NCBI GenBank assembly: GCA_012735455.1
Contig: JAAYHG010000162.1
Location: 1-13,141 of the forward strand
DNA: 13,141 nt
Direction of reading: 5' to 3'
Source: Bacillota bacterium
Lineage (GTDB): Bacteria > Bacillota > DTU030 > DUMP01
Numbering within the stretch: the stretch's first letter is position 1; each line of letters starts with the position of its first letter. Under the pieces are notes generated by a model. That model was not told where the DNA came from. It saw nothing but the letters and a program-made list of their open reading frames with translations, and made no database searches. This document shows, one piece after another, positions 1 through 7,614 of this stretch. The translations under genes and the position numbers were made by a program.

Positions 1-548
1 CAGGTATAGGCCTAGCTCTCTTAGGTGGGCTGGCCGTGGCCGTATTTGACCTTGGAGGCGGTGTGAGCAGCCTTTATGGTGATCTCCTGGCCTTTCTGGG
101 GGCAGTCTTTGTCTCCCTGTATTTCCTTCTAGGCCGTCGTGTGCGTCAGGAGGTGAGTACCCTTTCTTACACCTTTTGGGCCTACACCGTAGCTGCGGCC
201 ACGTTACTTCTCCTGGCTTCAGTGCTACGAGTACCCCTGAGCGGCTTTCCGGGGACGGACTGGTTGGTTTTCTTGGCTTTGGCCTTGGTCTGCACCCTCT
301 TAGGGCACTCGGTGTTTAACTGGTCTCTGGCCTACCTGTCTGCTACTTCTGTCACCGTAGCCATCCTAGGCGAACCGCTGGGCGCTAGCCTCTGGGCCTA
401 CCTTATCTTTGGCGAGACCCCCGATCCGCTGCAGTATGCCGCCGGGGTCCTCCTCCTTAGCGGGGTCTGCCTTTATCTTTCTACTGAAGCCAGACTTTCA
501 AGCCAGAGATCTTCCACAGAAGGCCCTAGTTTAGGAAAGATGACCTGA
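1..548 (+). CDS. EamA/DMT-family permease, C-terminal part (5' end outside window)
   Basis: The reading frame is open from base 3 to the TGA at 546-548, so 181 residues of a protein that begins upstream are visible. The GTG at 36 is internal, not a start. About five hydrophobic segments are seen, with the order and small-residue pattern of the second EamA repeat of drug/metabolite transporters. One segment carries an SVTVAILGEPLGA-like stretch, and the conserved GEP before the last hairpin is typical of the family. The family exports or exchanges small metabolites across the cytoplasmic membrane; the substrate cannot be told. The tail after the last helix is short, polar and serine-rich. A terminator follows about 45 bases downstream, so this gene probably ends its transcription unit. 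The family assignment is firm and the function generic. Confidence 0.85.
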   Translation, partial: GIGLALLGGLAVAVFDLGGGVSSLYGDLLAFLGAVFVSLYFLLGRRVRQEVSTLSYTFWAYTVAAATLLLLASVLRVPLSGFPGTDWLVFLALALVCTLLGHSVFNWSLAYLSATSVTVAILGEPLGASLWAYLIFGETPDPLQYAAGVLLLSGVCLYLSTEARLSSQRSSTEGPSLGKMT

Positions 549-592
549 CCCTGTGGCATTCATCGGCTGCAGAAAACAGTACCTCAAAAGAC

Positions 593-611
593 AGCCCTTA
601 GGGGCTTTTTT
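593..611 (+). terminator. Rho-independent terminator after the permease gene
   Basis: AGCCC (593-597) pairs with GGGCT (602-606) across a four-base loop, and a run of six T follows (606-611). It lies 45 bases after the permease stop and before the next gene. The stem is short, but its position and T tract are convincing. Confidence 0.7.
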
Positions 612-712
612 GGTCTTCAAAAATTGTCGGCAACCCTTCTGGTAAAAGAAGGAAATGAGGTGCTGCACGGGGAAGTCTAAAGGGCTTACTACTGCAGCAT
701 GAGGTGGTTTCT

Positions 713-1864
713 TTGACTCAGGATACAGGAAAGAGCGGCCTCTGGGCCGCCCTATTCATCATACTGCTACTTCCCTTCCTTTTCTTGCGTCAAGGGGCAG
801 GGAGTCTCTCCCTTGCAGCTCCCCGGCTGGGGCTACCCGCTTCTATTCCCCGGGCGAATGTGCTTTGGGACTTCCAGGGGAGCGAAACGGAGTTACCTGT
901 TTGGCTAGGTGGACCTCTTCTTGGGAGCCAGTACCTGGCAGCAATGAGTCCAACGACTTTAGTTGCCTTGGATCAAGAAGGGAAGCCCCTGTGGCGGGAA
1001 GAGGTGCCATCTGGTTTTAAAGTTCAAAACAACGGCAAAGAACTATTGCTGGCCTTAAGTTCGGGCCAAATTACTCTTTTTGATGCGGCTGGGGTTGTCT
1101 GGGGCAGGCCTTCTGTCTGGCCGGCCGAGGCACTGGCGCTAGCCTCCGACGGCCGGGCTGCAGTGGTGCGGGGACCGGTGTTGGAAGGGACTGGCTCCTT
1201 GATAGAAGAGGTGAGCTTTTTTACTCCCAGTGGGGCGGTTATCGGCGAACAAGTCCTGAGAAACACGTCTTCGCTGAAGCTAACACCTGCAGCTTCGGGC
1301 TGGCTAATAGCCACAGTGGGCCTAGGAAGCCGGGATACAAAAGCGCGCCTTTCTCTGCTAACGGATAAAGGGGAGCGTGCAAGGGAAATCTGGAGCAGTC
1401 CTGAGCTCATCCAGACCTTTAGCGCTCAAGGAGAGTGGATTGCCGCCGCTGGCGGCAGTCTGGTTCACCTCAGCCTGTCAGAAGGTGAGTCTCATGATTT
1501 AGAACTCACCAATCCGGCGTCGCATCTGGCCTGGACCCAGGATGGGAACCTTCTTGTCGCTGAAAGCGGAGGCACGGCATCGGCACCTTCCCGGGTTACT
1601 CTGCTCGCGCCGACAGGGAAAAAACTCTGGCAGCGCCGCTTACGTGGCCCCTGCCGCGGGCTCTTCATTCGTGAGGACACTGTGCTGGTAGCAGATAATG
1701 AGTTCGTCTATGCCTTAGGCCGTAATGGCAAACCTGTCTGGTGTTATGAAGCTCCTATAAACATAGAGCACCTTCTGCCTCTGGCCGTGGGTGACCAGGT
1801 GCTATTGCAGCTGGATAGCAACCGACTACTCCTTCTTGTACCCTCGGTTCCGGCAGGCTCTTAA
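713..1864 (+). CDS. Membrane-anchored PQQ/WD-like beta-propeller protein, function unknown
   Basis: The frame opens with a GTG at 704, but I prefer the TTG at 713. The sequence GAGGTGG (701-707) then serves as a ribosome binding site five bases upstream, whereas the GTG at 704 lies inside that site. The product is about 383 residues. It has one hydrophobic segment near the N terminus (about residues 10-28), predicted as an uncleaved anchor or signal sequence, so the rest probably faces outside. The body is rich in beta-strand-like blocks. At least three carry the blade signature of PQQ-type propellers, a small turn followed by GKxLW or GKPVW (around residues 87-97, 300-309 and 336-346 counted from 704). 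No PQQ-dehydrogenase catalytic residues are evident, so a binding or scaffold role is more likely than an enzyme. It is not obviously linked to its neighbours. Its TAA shares bases with the stop of the convergent ferredoxin gene. Confidence 0.7.
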   Translation: MTQDTGKSGLWAALFIILLLPFLFLRQGAGSLSLAAPRLGLPASIPRANVLWDFQGSETELPVWLGGPLLGSQYLAAMSPTTLVALDQEGKPLWREEVPSGFKVQNNGKELLLALSSGQITLFDAAGVVWGRPSVWPAEALALASDGRAAVVRGPVLEGTGSLIEEVSFFTPSGAVIGEQVLRNTSSLKLTPAASGWLIATVGLGSRDTKARLSLLTDKGERAREIWSSPELIQTFSAQGEWIAAAGGSLVHLSLSEGESHDLELTNPASHLAWTQDGNLLVAESGGTASAPSRVTLLAPTGKKLWQRRLRGPCRGLFIREDTVLVADNEFVYALGRNGKPVWCYEAPINIEHLLPLAVGDQVLLQLDSNRLLLLVPSVPAGS

Positions 1865-2235
1865 CCGTGAATAAGCTGGGGCAGACAGTGTGTGCAGACC
1901 CAGAGGCTTTCACCCTTAATGCGCACGGGGATCAAGGCGCTACTCTGTTCTCCCGTCCCGCACTTGAAGCATGTGATCTCTGTTCCCGCCGGGCGTTGTG
2001 CGGCTGCCACTGCAGCTGCCTGGGCATCGAAGGCTGGCGCCTCGCGTTCTTCCAGACTCAGTGCCCCCTGGGGGCAAAGGGGGAGGCAGAACCCGGCGCC
2101 GTCACAGAGTTCTTCTCTTAGCACCCGCGCCTTACCGTCCACTATTTGGATGGCTCCTTCAGCACAGGGCGTTACACAGAGGCCGCAACCGTTGCACTTC
2201 TCCTCATCAATTCGCACTATCTTACGCTTGGGCAT
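1861..2235 (-). CDS. Two-cluster ferredoxin-like protein with C-terminal CxxC...CxxC tail
   Basis: 124 residues. The ATG at 2235-2233 is preceded by an AAAGGAGGA ribosome binding site eight bases away. The first cluster motif is Cys14, 17, 20 and 24 (CNGCGLC then C). The second is Cys44, Cys50 and Cys54 in CDGAGFCLPLCP, so the second cysteine of the usual CxxCxxC is alanine. This C-x5-C-x3-CP variant is familiar in a family of small clostridial and archaeal ferredoxins, so it is not damage; that second site may hold a [3Fe-4S] or oddly ligated cluster. After an Ala-rich linker (about 66-83) come CFKC (89, 92) and CTHC (114, 117), which look like a rubredoxin/zinc-ribbon knuckle pair. The likely role is cytoplasmic electron transfer, partner unknown. 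It is divergent from selA and tail-to-tail with the propeller gene. Confidence 0.8.
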   Translation of the reverse strand: MPKRKIVRIDEEKCNGCGLCVTPCAEGAIQIVDGKARVLREELCDGAGFCLPLCPQGALSLEEREAPAFDAQAAAVAAAQRPAGTEITCFKCGTGEQSSALIPVRIKGESLWVCTHCLPQLIHG

Positions 2236-2257
2236 GAAACATCCTCCTTTCTGGACT

Positions 2258-2287
2258 ATTTTAATCCAGTTGGCTAATCAAAAGCAA
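2258..2287 (-). promoter_or_regulatory. Candidate sigma-A promoter for the ferredoxin gene
   Basis: On the - strand TTGCTT (2287-2282) and TAAAAT (2263-2258) are separated by 18 bases. The start of transcription would fall a little before the ribosome binding site at 2250-2243. The -10 is good and the -35 poor, so this is tentative. Confidence 0.35.
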
Positions 2288-2329
2288 GCTTTGCTCGCTG
2301 CAGGAATTTAATCCCGCAGAAGGAAATAC

Positions 2330-2335
2330 TATACT
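2330..2335 (+). promoter_or_regulatory. Candidate -10 element for selA
   Basis: TATACT lies 42 bases before the selA start in an AT-rich patch. The hexamer at the right distance upstream (TTTAAT, 2307-2312) is a weak -35. A second -10-like hexamer, GATAAT, lies at 2338-2343. Position is the main support. Confidence 0.3.
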
Positions 2336-2377
2336 TAGATAATTTTCAGTGTGAAGGTTAGCTAAAGGAGAGTTCGC

Positions 2378-3799
2378 ATGCTATCTCAAGATAAAACCAA
2401 AGCCTTGCGCAGCATCCCGGCGGTGGAGACACTGCTGGCGGCTGCGCCGGTGGCAGAACTGCTCAAGGATCACCCGCGCGCTTTAGTGGTGGCAGCAGCC
2501 CGGGAAGTGACCGCCCAGGCACGGCAGGCTATCCTGGTCTCTTCCGCAGGGGACAGGCTGCTAGAGTTAAGCTTAGATGATTTGGTAGCAAAGCTGGTGG
2601 CGCGTGTACATGCCGCGGCGCGCCCGCACCTTACTCGGGTTATCAACGCTACCGGTGTTGTAGTGCATACAAATCTTGGCCGGGCACCCCTGGCGGAATC
2701 CGCGCGCCGTGCCCTAGGAACCATTGCTGAAGGTTATTCCACCCTGGAGTACGACCTAGAGCGTGGTGAGCGTGGTTCGCGTCATGACCATTGCGCAGAC
2801 CTCCTGTGCGAGCTCACTGGGGCAGAGGCAGCGCTGGTGGTGAACAACAATGCAGCAGCTGTGCTGATGGTTCTGGCTGCCTTAGCGGCCGGGCGTGAGG
2901 TTGTGGTGGCCCGAGGGCAGTTGGTGGAAATAGGCGGTTCCTTCCGCATCCCTGAGGTGATGGCAGCTAGTGGCTGCCGTTTGCGGGAGGTGGGGACAAC
3001 CAACAAGGTTTACCCGCGCGACTATGCGGCAGCCATAGGGGAGGAAACGGCTTTACTCCTTAAGGTGCACACCAGCAACTATCGTATCCTGGGCTTTACT
3101 GCCAGTGTCAGCGGGGCTGAACTGGCTGTCCTGGGGGCTCAGCACGGCCTGCCCACCATGGAGGACTTAGGCAGTGGCGTGTTGATGGATTTGAGCGAGA
3201 TCGGCTTAGAAAAGGAACCTACTGTGCAGGAGAGTATTGCTGCCGGGGTGGATATTGTGACCTTTAGCGGCGACAAGCTGTTGGGTGGGCCGCAGGCAGG
3301 CATTATAGTGGGGAAGAAGGCCCTACTGGATAAGATTAAGCGCCATCCCTTGGCTCGGGCGCTACGGGTCGGTAAGCTTACCTTAGCTGCCTTGGAAGCT
3401 ACCCTGCGCCTGTACCGGGATCTAGAGCGGGCGTGGCAGGAGATTCCTACACTGCGAGCCTTGAGACTAGGAGTGGGCGAACTGAGAGAACGTGCTGAGC
3501 GCTTGGCACGGGCCATAAATGCCATTAGTGGGCTTTCAGCCACAGTGCTTCCCGGCGTATCGGAGGTGGGAGGCGGTTCGCTGCCTTTGGCTGAGCTGCC
3601 GACATATGTGGTGGGTATTAGCTGTGATCATTGGACGCCAGATGAACTGGCTGCCACCCTACGCCAGGGAGCATTGCCGGTGATAGGCCGTATCAAGGAC
3701 AACCGTCTGCTGCTGGATCCGCGTACCGTAGCGCCAGAGGAGGACAAGTTGTTGGTAAGGGCCCTGGGTGCGGCGCTGGGCATCTCTAGGGGGGACTAG
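2378..3799 (+). CDS. selA: L-seryl-tRNA(Sec) selenium transferase
   Basis: 473 residues, the normal length of bacterial SelA. The ATG is preceded by AAAGGAG. SelA is a cytoplasmic PLP enzyme that converts Ser-tRNA(Sec) to Sec-tRNA(Sec) using selenophosphate. The sequence shows the N-terminal helical tRNA-binding region (about 1-85), the RVINATGVVVHTNLGRAPL block (about 87-105), and the fold-type I core with EDLGSG (about 262-267) and SGDKLLGGPQAG. In that last motif Lys300 matches the PLP-binding lysine of E. coli SelA (Lys295). It heads a + strand cluster with selB and the tRNA-Sec gene, which confirms the assignment. The stop is one base before the ATG of the small membrane protein gene. 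SelA also needs SelD, which is not encoded in this window. Confidence 0.97.
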   Translation: MLSQDKTKALRSIPAVETLLAAAPVAELLKDHPRALVVAAAREVTAQARQAILVSSAGDRLLELSLDDLVAKLVARVHAAARPHLTRVINATGVVVHTNLGRAPLAESARRALGTIAEGYSTLEYDLERGERGSRHDHCADLLCELTGAEAALVVNNNAAAVLMVLAALAAGREVVVARGQLVEIGGSFRIPEVMAASGCRLREVGTTNKVYPRDYAAAIGEETALLLKVHTSNYRILGFTASVSGAELAVLGAQHGLPTMEDLGSGVLMDLSEIGLEKEPTVQESIAAGVDIVTFSGDKLLGGPQAGIIVGKKALLDKIKRHPLARALRVGKLTLAALEATLRLYRDLERAWQEIPTLRALRLGVGELRERAERLARAINAISGLSATVLPGVSEVGGGSLPLAELPTYVVGISCDHWTPDELAATLRQGALPVIGRIKDNRLLLDPRTVAPEEDKLLVRALGAALGISRGD

Positions 3800-3800
3800 A

Positions 3801-4160
3801 ATGCCGGGGCGTGTCTATCTGGTGGAAGCCATTTTCCTGTTACCTGGCTCGTTCTTCTTATTCCAATACCTGGCCCCGCGCCTCAGTCCCTGGATCAGTG
3901 CGCCTTTGGTGTTTGTCCTTACGCTCTTGGTCGGGGAGCTTGTTCTAGCACTCTTGAATCGGGAGCTGGCTGCCCCGTACTTGGATGATACTATGCTGGA
4001 TGTCTTCATGTTTGGCCTCTTTGGAATTCTTGCGGCCGTGGCTTACCAGGGAGTAGAGCTGTATCTTGGCGTAACCCCAAACCTGGGCCTCATCGCTGTC
4101 TTGGTCTTTTTTCTATTCTTGAGCCTGAGCGAAAATGGTCGGCACCGGTCCCGTTATTAG
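3801..4160 (+). CDS. Small four-helix membrane protein between selA and selB, unknown function
   Basis: 119 residues from the ATG at 3801, which has a G-rich ribosome binding site (AGGGGGG, 3789-3795). A longer in-frame start at 3768 lies inside selA and lacks one. Four hydrophobic stretches are visible (about 5-25, 31-53, 63-88 and 94-110), with the charged LNRELAAPYLDD loop between the second and third and a basic HRSRY end. I recognise no family and no catalytic motif. It begins one base after selA stops and ends 14 bases before selB, so it is almost certainly co-transcribed with both. Whether it has any selenium role, such as uptake, or is simply carried in the operon cannot be decided from the sequence. 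Confidence 0.75.
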   Translation: MPGRVYLVEAIFLLPGSFFLFQYLAPRLSPWISAPLVFVLTLLVGELVLALLNRELAAPYLDDTMLDVFMFGLFGILAAVAYQGVELYLGVTPNLGLIAVLVFFLFLSLSENGRHRSRY

Positions 4161-4174
4161 GAGGGTAGGAGCGA

Positions 4175-6091
4175 ATGAAACATATAATCATTGGAACGGC
4201 AGGTCATGTGGACCATGGTAAGACTACCCTTATCCAAGCCTTGACCGGGCACAACACCGATAGACTCAAAGAAGAGCAAGAACGCGGTATCTCCATAGAA
4301 CTGGGCTTTGCGCCCTTTGAACTGCCTAGTGGACGGCGAGCCGGTGTGGTGGATGTACCGGGCCACGAACGTTTTATCAAACAAATGTTAGCTGGTGTAG
4401 TCGGTTTTGACCTGGTGTTGTTGGTGGTGGCAGCAGATGAGGGGGTTATGCCGCAAACTCGCGAGCACCTGGATATCCTGCAGCTCAGTGGTGTGAAGAG
4501 TGGTCTTATTGTCTTTACCAAGATGGATCTGGTAGAACCTGAGTGGCTGGAGATGGTAGAGGAAGACATTCGAGCAGAGGTCCAGGGGACTTTTCTAGAA
4601 GCTGCCCCCATCTACTCTGTCTCGGCCATAACAAAAGAAGGGATTCCCGAACTCTTGGCGGCCATTGATAGGGCTACAGATAGTATAGTAGAGCGGGTGC
4701 ACGCAGGACCATTTCGCCTGCCGGTGGACCGGGTTTTCAGCATCTCTGGCTTTGGTACCGTGGTTACCGGGACCCTCCTTTCTGGAACTGTAAAGCCGGG
4801 TGTCCGGGCTGAGATCTATCCAGCCCAGCGCGAAATTCGTATCAGGCAAGTAGAGGTGCATGGAGAGAAAGTAGATGAGGCCGTGGCGGGCCAGCGGGTG
4901 GCTCTGAACCTGGCCGGAGTGAGTGTGGAGGAAGTAGAGCGGGGTTCAGTGGTGGCCACCCCGGGTTCGCTGCTACCTTCCACCCAGATAGATGCCCGTC
5001 TGCTCCTCTTAGAGCATGCACCCCGGGCCCTGAAACACCGGGAACGTATCCGTTTGCACTCCGGCACCAGCGAGGTACTGGGGCGTGTTTACCTGCTCTT
5101 CTCTGAAGAGTTGGAGCCAGGGGAGTCAACCCTGGTCCAATTTCGCTTGGAGGAGCCGGTTGCCCTTCGCCGGGGAGACCATTACGTCATTCGCTCATAT
5201 TCTCCTGCTGCTACTATCGGGGGCGGGATAGTCCTGGAGCCCGTAGCGCCACGGCGCAAGCGCTTCAACGTTGCCGTGAAAGCGGAACTGGAGCAGAAGG
5301 AAAAAGGTGATCCTGCAGATATTGTTATCCATGCCTTGGAGCAGCTGGGACCTAAGCTAAGCAGCAAGGAAGAGATTGCCAGGACCGCTGGGCTGGCTTT
5401 GGAGGATACGGACCATGCGCTGGGAGCCCTTTTCAGCGGCGGGCGGGTTGTCACTCTGATCATGGAAGGGACAACCTACTACATAGCCCAAGGAGTACTG
5501 CAGGCATTACTGGATCAAGCCGAGGAGGTGTTGGCTCGCTTTCACCGTGAGCACCCGCTGCGACTGGGTCTTCCCTTGGAGGAGCTCAGAACCCGGGTTT
5601 TTCGCGGAGTCTCGGCGCGGGCTTTGCCTGAGCTGCTGCGCCTGCCACAGGCAGCCATGCTTAAGGTTGAAGGGGAACGCGTGCGCCTAACCACGCACGT
5701 GCCAGAATTCACTTCTACCCAAGCTGAGCAGGTGGCGAAGCTCAAGCGAGCCATGGCCCAGTCTCCTTATCAGCCCCCTGCTCCGCTGGAGGTGCTGACG
5801 GGTTTGGGAGCGGGTAAAGACGCAGCGGAGATCCTAACTGCACTCCTGGAGCGGGGTGAACTAGTACAGCTTGCCGAAGGTGTCTTCTTGACCCGGGAGG
5901 CCCTAACAGAAGCTACGGCGAAGGTGGTAGCGTACATCCGTGAACATGAGTCTATCACCATTGGCCAGCTGCGTGATCTCTTGGCTACCTCACGGCGTTA
6001 CGCCCTACCGCTCTTGGAATACTTGGATGACCGGCACATAACCCGTCGTGTGGCCGATAAGAGGATACTTGGGCCCAATGCTTCTGGATGA
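4175..6091 (+). CDS. selB: Selenocysteine-specific elongation factor
   Basis: 638 residues, typical for SelB. The ATG follows an AGGAGGG ribosome binding site. SelB is a GTPase that carries Sec-tRNA(Sec) to the ribosome at UGA codons marked by a SECIS hairpin. The G domain is complete: GHVDHGKT (10-17), the ERGISIELGF switch region (about 36-45), DVPGH (60-64), TKMD (115-118) and SVSA (148-151). Beta-barrel domains follow (about 175-370), with FSISGFGTVVTGTLLSG at their start. The C-terminal half (about 375-638) is the set of winged-helix domains that read the SECIS RNA. Its TGA overlaps an in-frame ATG of the next reading frame, but the likely start of that gene is 45 bases further on. Confidence 0.97.
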   Translation: MKHIIIGTAGHVDHGKTTLIQALTGHNTDRLKEEQERGISIELGFAPFELPSGRRAGVVDVPGHERFIKQMLAGVVGFDLVLLVVAADEGVMPQTREHLDILQLSGVKSGLIVFTKMDLVEPEWLEMVEEDIRAEVQGTFLEAAPIYSVSAITKEGIPELLAAIDRATDSIVERVHAGPFRLPVDRVFSISGFGTVVTGTLLSGTVKPGVRAEIYPAQREIRIRQVEVHGEKVDEAVAGQRVALNLAGVSVEEVERGSVVATPGSLLPSTQIDARLLLLEHAPRALKHRERIRLHSGTSEVLGRVYLLFSEELEPGESTLVQFRLEEPVALRRGDHYVIRSYSPAATIGGGIVLEPVAPRRKRFNVAVKAELEQKEKGDPADIVIHALEQLGPKLSSKEEIARTAGLALEDTDHALGALFSGGRVVTLIMEGTTYYIAQGVLQALLDQAEEVLARFHREHPLRLGLPLEELRTRVFRGVSARALPELLRLPQAAMLKVEGERVRLTTHVPEFTSTQAEQVAKLKRAMAQSPYQPPAPLEVLTGLGAGKDAAEILTALLERGELVQLAEGVFLTREALTEATAKVVAYIREHESITIGQLRDLLATSRRYALPLLEYLDDRHITRRVADKRILGPNASG

Positions 6092-6135
6092 CATGGACAA
6101 AAAACCACCGTGATGGTAAAAGGGAGGTCGATCAC

Positions 6136-7260
6136 ATGCATGGACTAGTACAGGAGTTCACTTACCGACGGGACGAGATGGTACAGCTCTTAAGACAACT
6201 GGTCGAATTGGAGTCACCTAGTAACGAGAAAGAGGCAGTGGATAAGCTCAGCAGTTTCTTGGCTGAACGGCTACAGGCACTCGGTTGTGAAGTGGAAGTC
6301 ATCCCACAGGAGCAGTATGGTAACCATGTGCTAGCGAGCTGGGGCGAGGGAGAGCCACCTATCCTTGTTCTTTGCCACATGGACACTGTGTGGGCCACGG
6401 GAGAAATAAAAAAGCGCCCCTTCCGTGTGGAAGGGAACAAGGCCTTTGGTCCAGGCGCTTTCGACATGAAGGCAGGAATAGTCCAGGCTATTTTTGCCCT
6501 GGAAGCTGCTCAAAAGAGAGGGCTTGTCCAACGCCGGATTGTATTCCTCTTCAACAGCGATGAAGAGCCCGGTAGTTTTAGCTCCAGGCCCATCATTGAA
6601 GAACTGGCAAGAAAAGCAAAGGTAGCCCTGGTACTGGAGCCTTCCGTGCCGCCCGGTGCTCTCAAGACATTCCGCAAGGGTCTCGGCCGTTTTGAAATCA
6701 CCGTGAAGGGCCGTGCCGCTCACTCTGGGGCTGATTTTGAAAAGGGTATCAGCGCTATTGATGAGTTGGCCCGGCAAGTTCTCAAGCTACACCAACTTAC
6801 TGATCTCGAAAAGGGTACCACCGTGAATGTCGGTGTTTTTCAAGGGGGAACCCGGGCCAATGTGGTGGCCGCAGAAGCCCGAGTAGAGGTGGATATGAGG
6901 GCTGCTACCCTGGAGGAAGCGGAGAAGGTGGTTAAGGAAATTCTCAGCCTTAAACCGGAACTTGAAGGAACAGAAATTGAAGTGCGTGGTGGCCTCAACC
7001 GTCCCCCCATGGAACGGACTCCAGCCATAGTTGAGCTCTTTAACCACGCCCAAGCTTTAGCCCACGAGCTAGGGTTTGATATTACCGAAGCTGGCACCGG
7101 CGGCGGAAGCGATGGCAACTTTACAGCTGCTCTGGGTGTACCTACCCTGGACGGACTAGGAGCTGTAGGCGATGGCGGACATGCTGTTCACGAGTACGTG
7201 GATCTGGAATATTTGCCGGAGCGCACCGCGCTGCTGACCCGGCTATTTGAAACGCTGTAG
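6136..7260 (+). CDS. M20-family metallopeptidase (carboxypeptidase G2/glutamate carboxypeptidase-like)
   Basis: I choose the ATG at 6136 (374 residues) because AGGGAGGT (6121-6128) stands seven bases before it. An in-frame ATG at 6088 overlaps the selB stop but adds 16 polar residues and has no ribosome binding site of its own. M20 enzymes are cytoplasmic two-zinc amidohydrolases that cut C-terminal residues or N-acyl amino acids. All expected ligands are present: His81 and Asp83 (HMDTVW), bridging Asp110 (FDMKAG), catalytic Glu143 with Glu144 (NSDEEPG), Glu168 (LEPS) and His352 (AVHEY). The lid/dimerisation domain (about 177-290) starts with KTFRKGLGRFEITVKG and includes AAHSG. The pattern is closest to the CPG2-like branch. 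The substrate is unknown, and its place between selB and tRNA-Sec need not mean a selenium role. Confidence 0.88.
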   Translation: MHGLVQEFTYRRDEMVQLLRQLVELESPSNEKEAVDKLSSFLAERLQALGCEVEVIPQEQYGNHVLASWGEGEPPILVLCHMDTVWATGEIKKRPFRVEGNKAFGPGAFDMKAGIVQAIFALEAAQKRGLVQRRIVFLFNSDEEPGSFSSRPIIEELARKAKVALVLEPSVPPGALKTFRKGLGRFEITVKGRAAHSGADFEKGISAIDELARQVLKLHQLTDLEKGTTVNVGVFQGGTRANVVAAEARVEVDMRAATLEEAEKVVKEILSLKPELEGTEIEVRGGLNRPPMERTPAIVELFNHAQALAHELGFDITEAGTGGGSDGNFTAALGVPTLDGLGAVGDGGHAVHEYVDLEYLPERTALLTRLFETL

Positions 7261-7275
7261 GGGTTGAGGCGTCCA

Positions 7276-7304
7276 TTGATCTAGATCTAAAGAAATGGTA
7301 CACT
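7276..7304 (+). promoter_or_regulatory. Promoter of the tRNA-Sec gene
   Basis: TTGATC (7276-7281) and TACACT (7299-7304) are separated by exactly 17 bases. Transcription would begin near 7311, about ten bases before the mature tRNA. selC can therefore be expressed independently of the selA-selB operon. Confidence 0.65.
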
Positions 7305-7320
7305 ATTAACGTAAAGATGG

Positions 7321-7414
7321 GGGGGTGGATTGGGCCTGGTGGCTTGCCCGGACTTCAAATCCGGTGGCGGGCGAGGTCGTCCGCGGTGGGTTCGATTCCC
7401 ACACACTCCCGCCA
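7321..7414 (+). tRNA. selC: Selenocysteine tRNA (anticodon TCA), CCA encoded
   Basis: The 94-base cloverleaf has all tRNA-Sec hallmarks. There is a six-pair D stem (7331-7336 with 7341-7346) with a four-base loop. The anticodon stem CCGGA/TCCGG has loop CTTCAAA, anticodon TCA at 7355-7357. A long six-pair variable arm (7367-7372 with 7379-7384) and a T arm (7386-7390 with 7398-7402, loop TTCGATT) follow. The acceptor pairs 7321-7327 with 7404-7410, then discriminator G and CCA (7412-7414). An eighth acceptor pair, expected in bacteria, would be G7328 opposite A7403, a mismatch. This tRNA is charged with serine, converted by SelA, and carried by SelB. Confidence 0.97.
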
Positions 7415-7469
7415 AAGGTAAGTAGGATGCCCTTAAAGACCTAGGTTGTAGCCAAGCTGAAGCAAGCAA

Positions 7470-7502
7470 AATCCTGCCTGTGAGTTCAGGCAGGATTTTT
7501 AT
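7470..7502 (+). terminator. Strong intrinsic terminator after tRNA-Sec
   Basis: An 11-base stem (7470-7480 with 7487-7497) encloses a six-base loop, and the 3' arm runs into a T tract (7496-7500, then ATT). It lies 55 bases after the tRNA CCA and ends the selenocysteine cluster. Confidence 0.88.
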
Positions 7503-7539
7503 TGGGCACCGCAAATCTTTGTAACCAAACGCCTCTGCG

Positions 7540-7555
7540 GGCCAGGAAACTGGCC
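7540..7555. other. Short GAAA-capped inverted repeat between selC and the racemase gene
   Basis: GGCCAG (7540-7545), GAAA (7546-7549), CTGGCC (7550-7555) is a perfect six-pair stem with a GNRA-type loop when read on the + strand. There is no T tract on either side, so it is not a standard terminator. It is the only structure I see in 7503-7614. Confidence 0.35.
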
Positions 7556-7614
7556 TAAGTGGCGGGGGCGGCAGCCGTTAGAAGAGCAATCCCTGCTGTG
7601 GGGGCAGGTTCTCT

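Noticed and set aside
1892..2311. Overlapping + strand frames opposite the ferredoxin gene
   Set aside because: They are antisense to clear cysteine motifs and look like shadows of the real gene.
4595..5129. Several - strand frames inside selB
   Set aside because: The selB frame is complete and motif-rich; these carry no recognisable domains or ribosome binding sites.
7540..7555. Terminator of the racemase gene
   Set aside because: The stem is perfect but has no T tract on the - strand.
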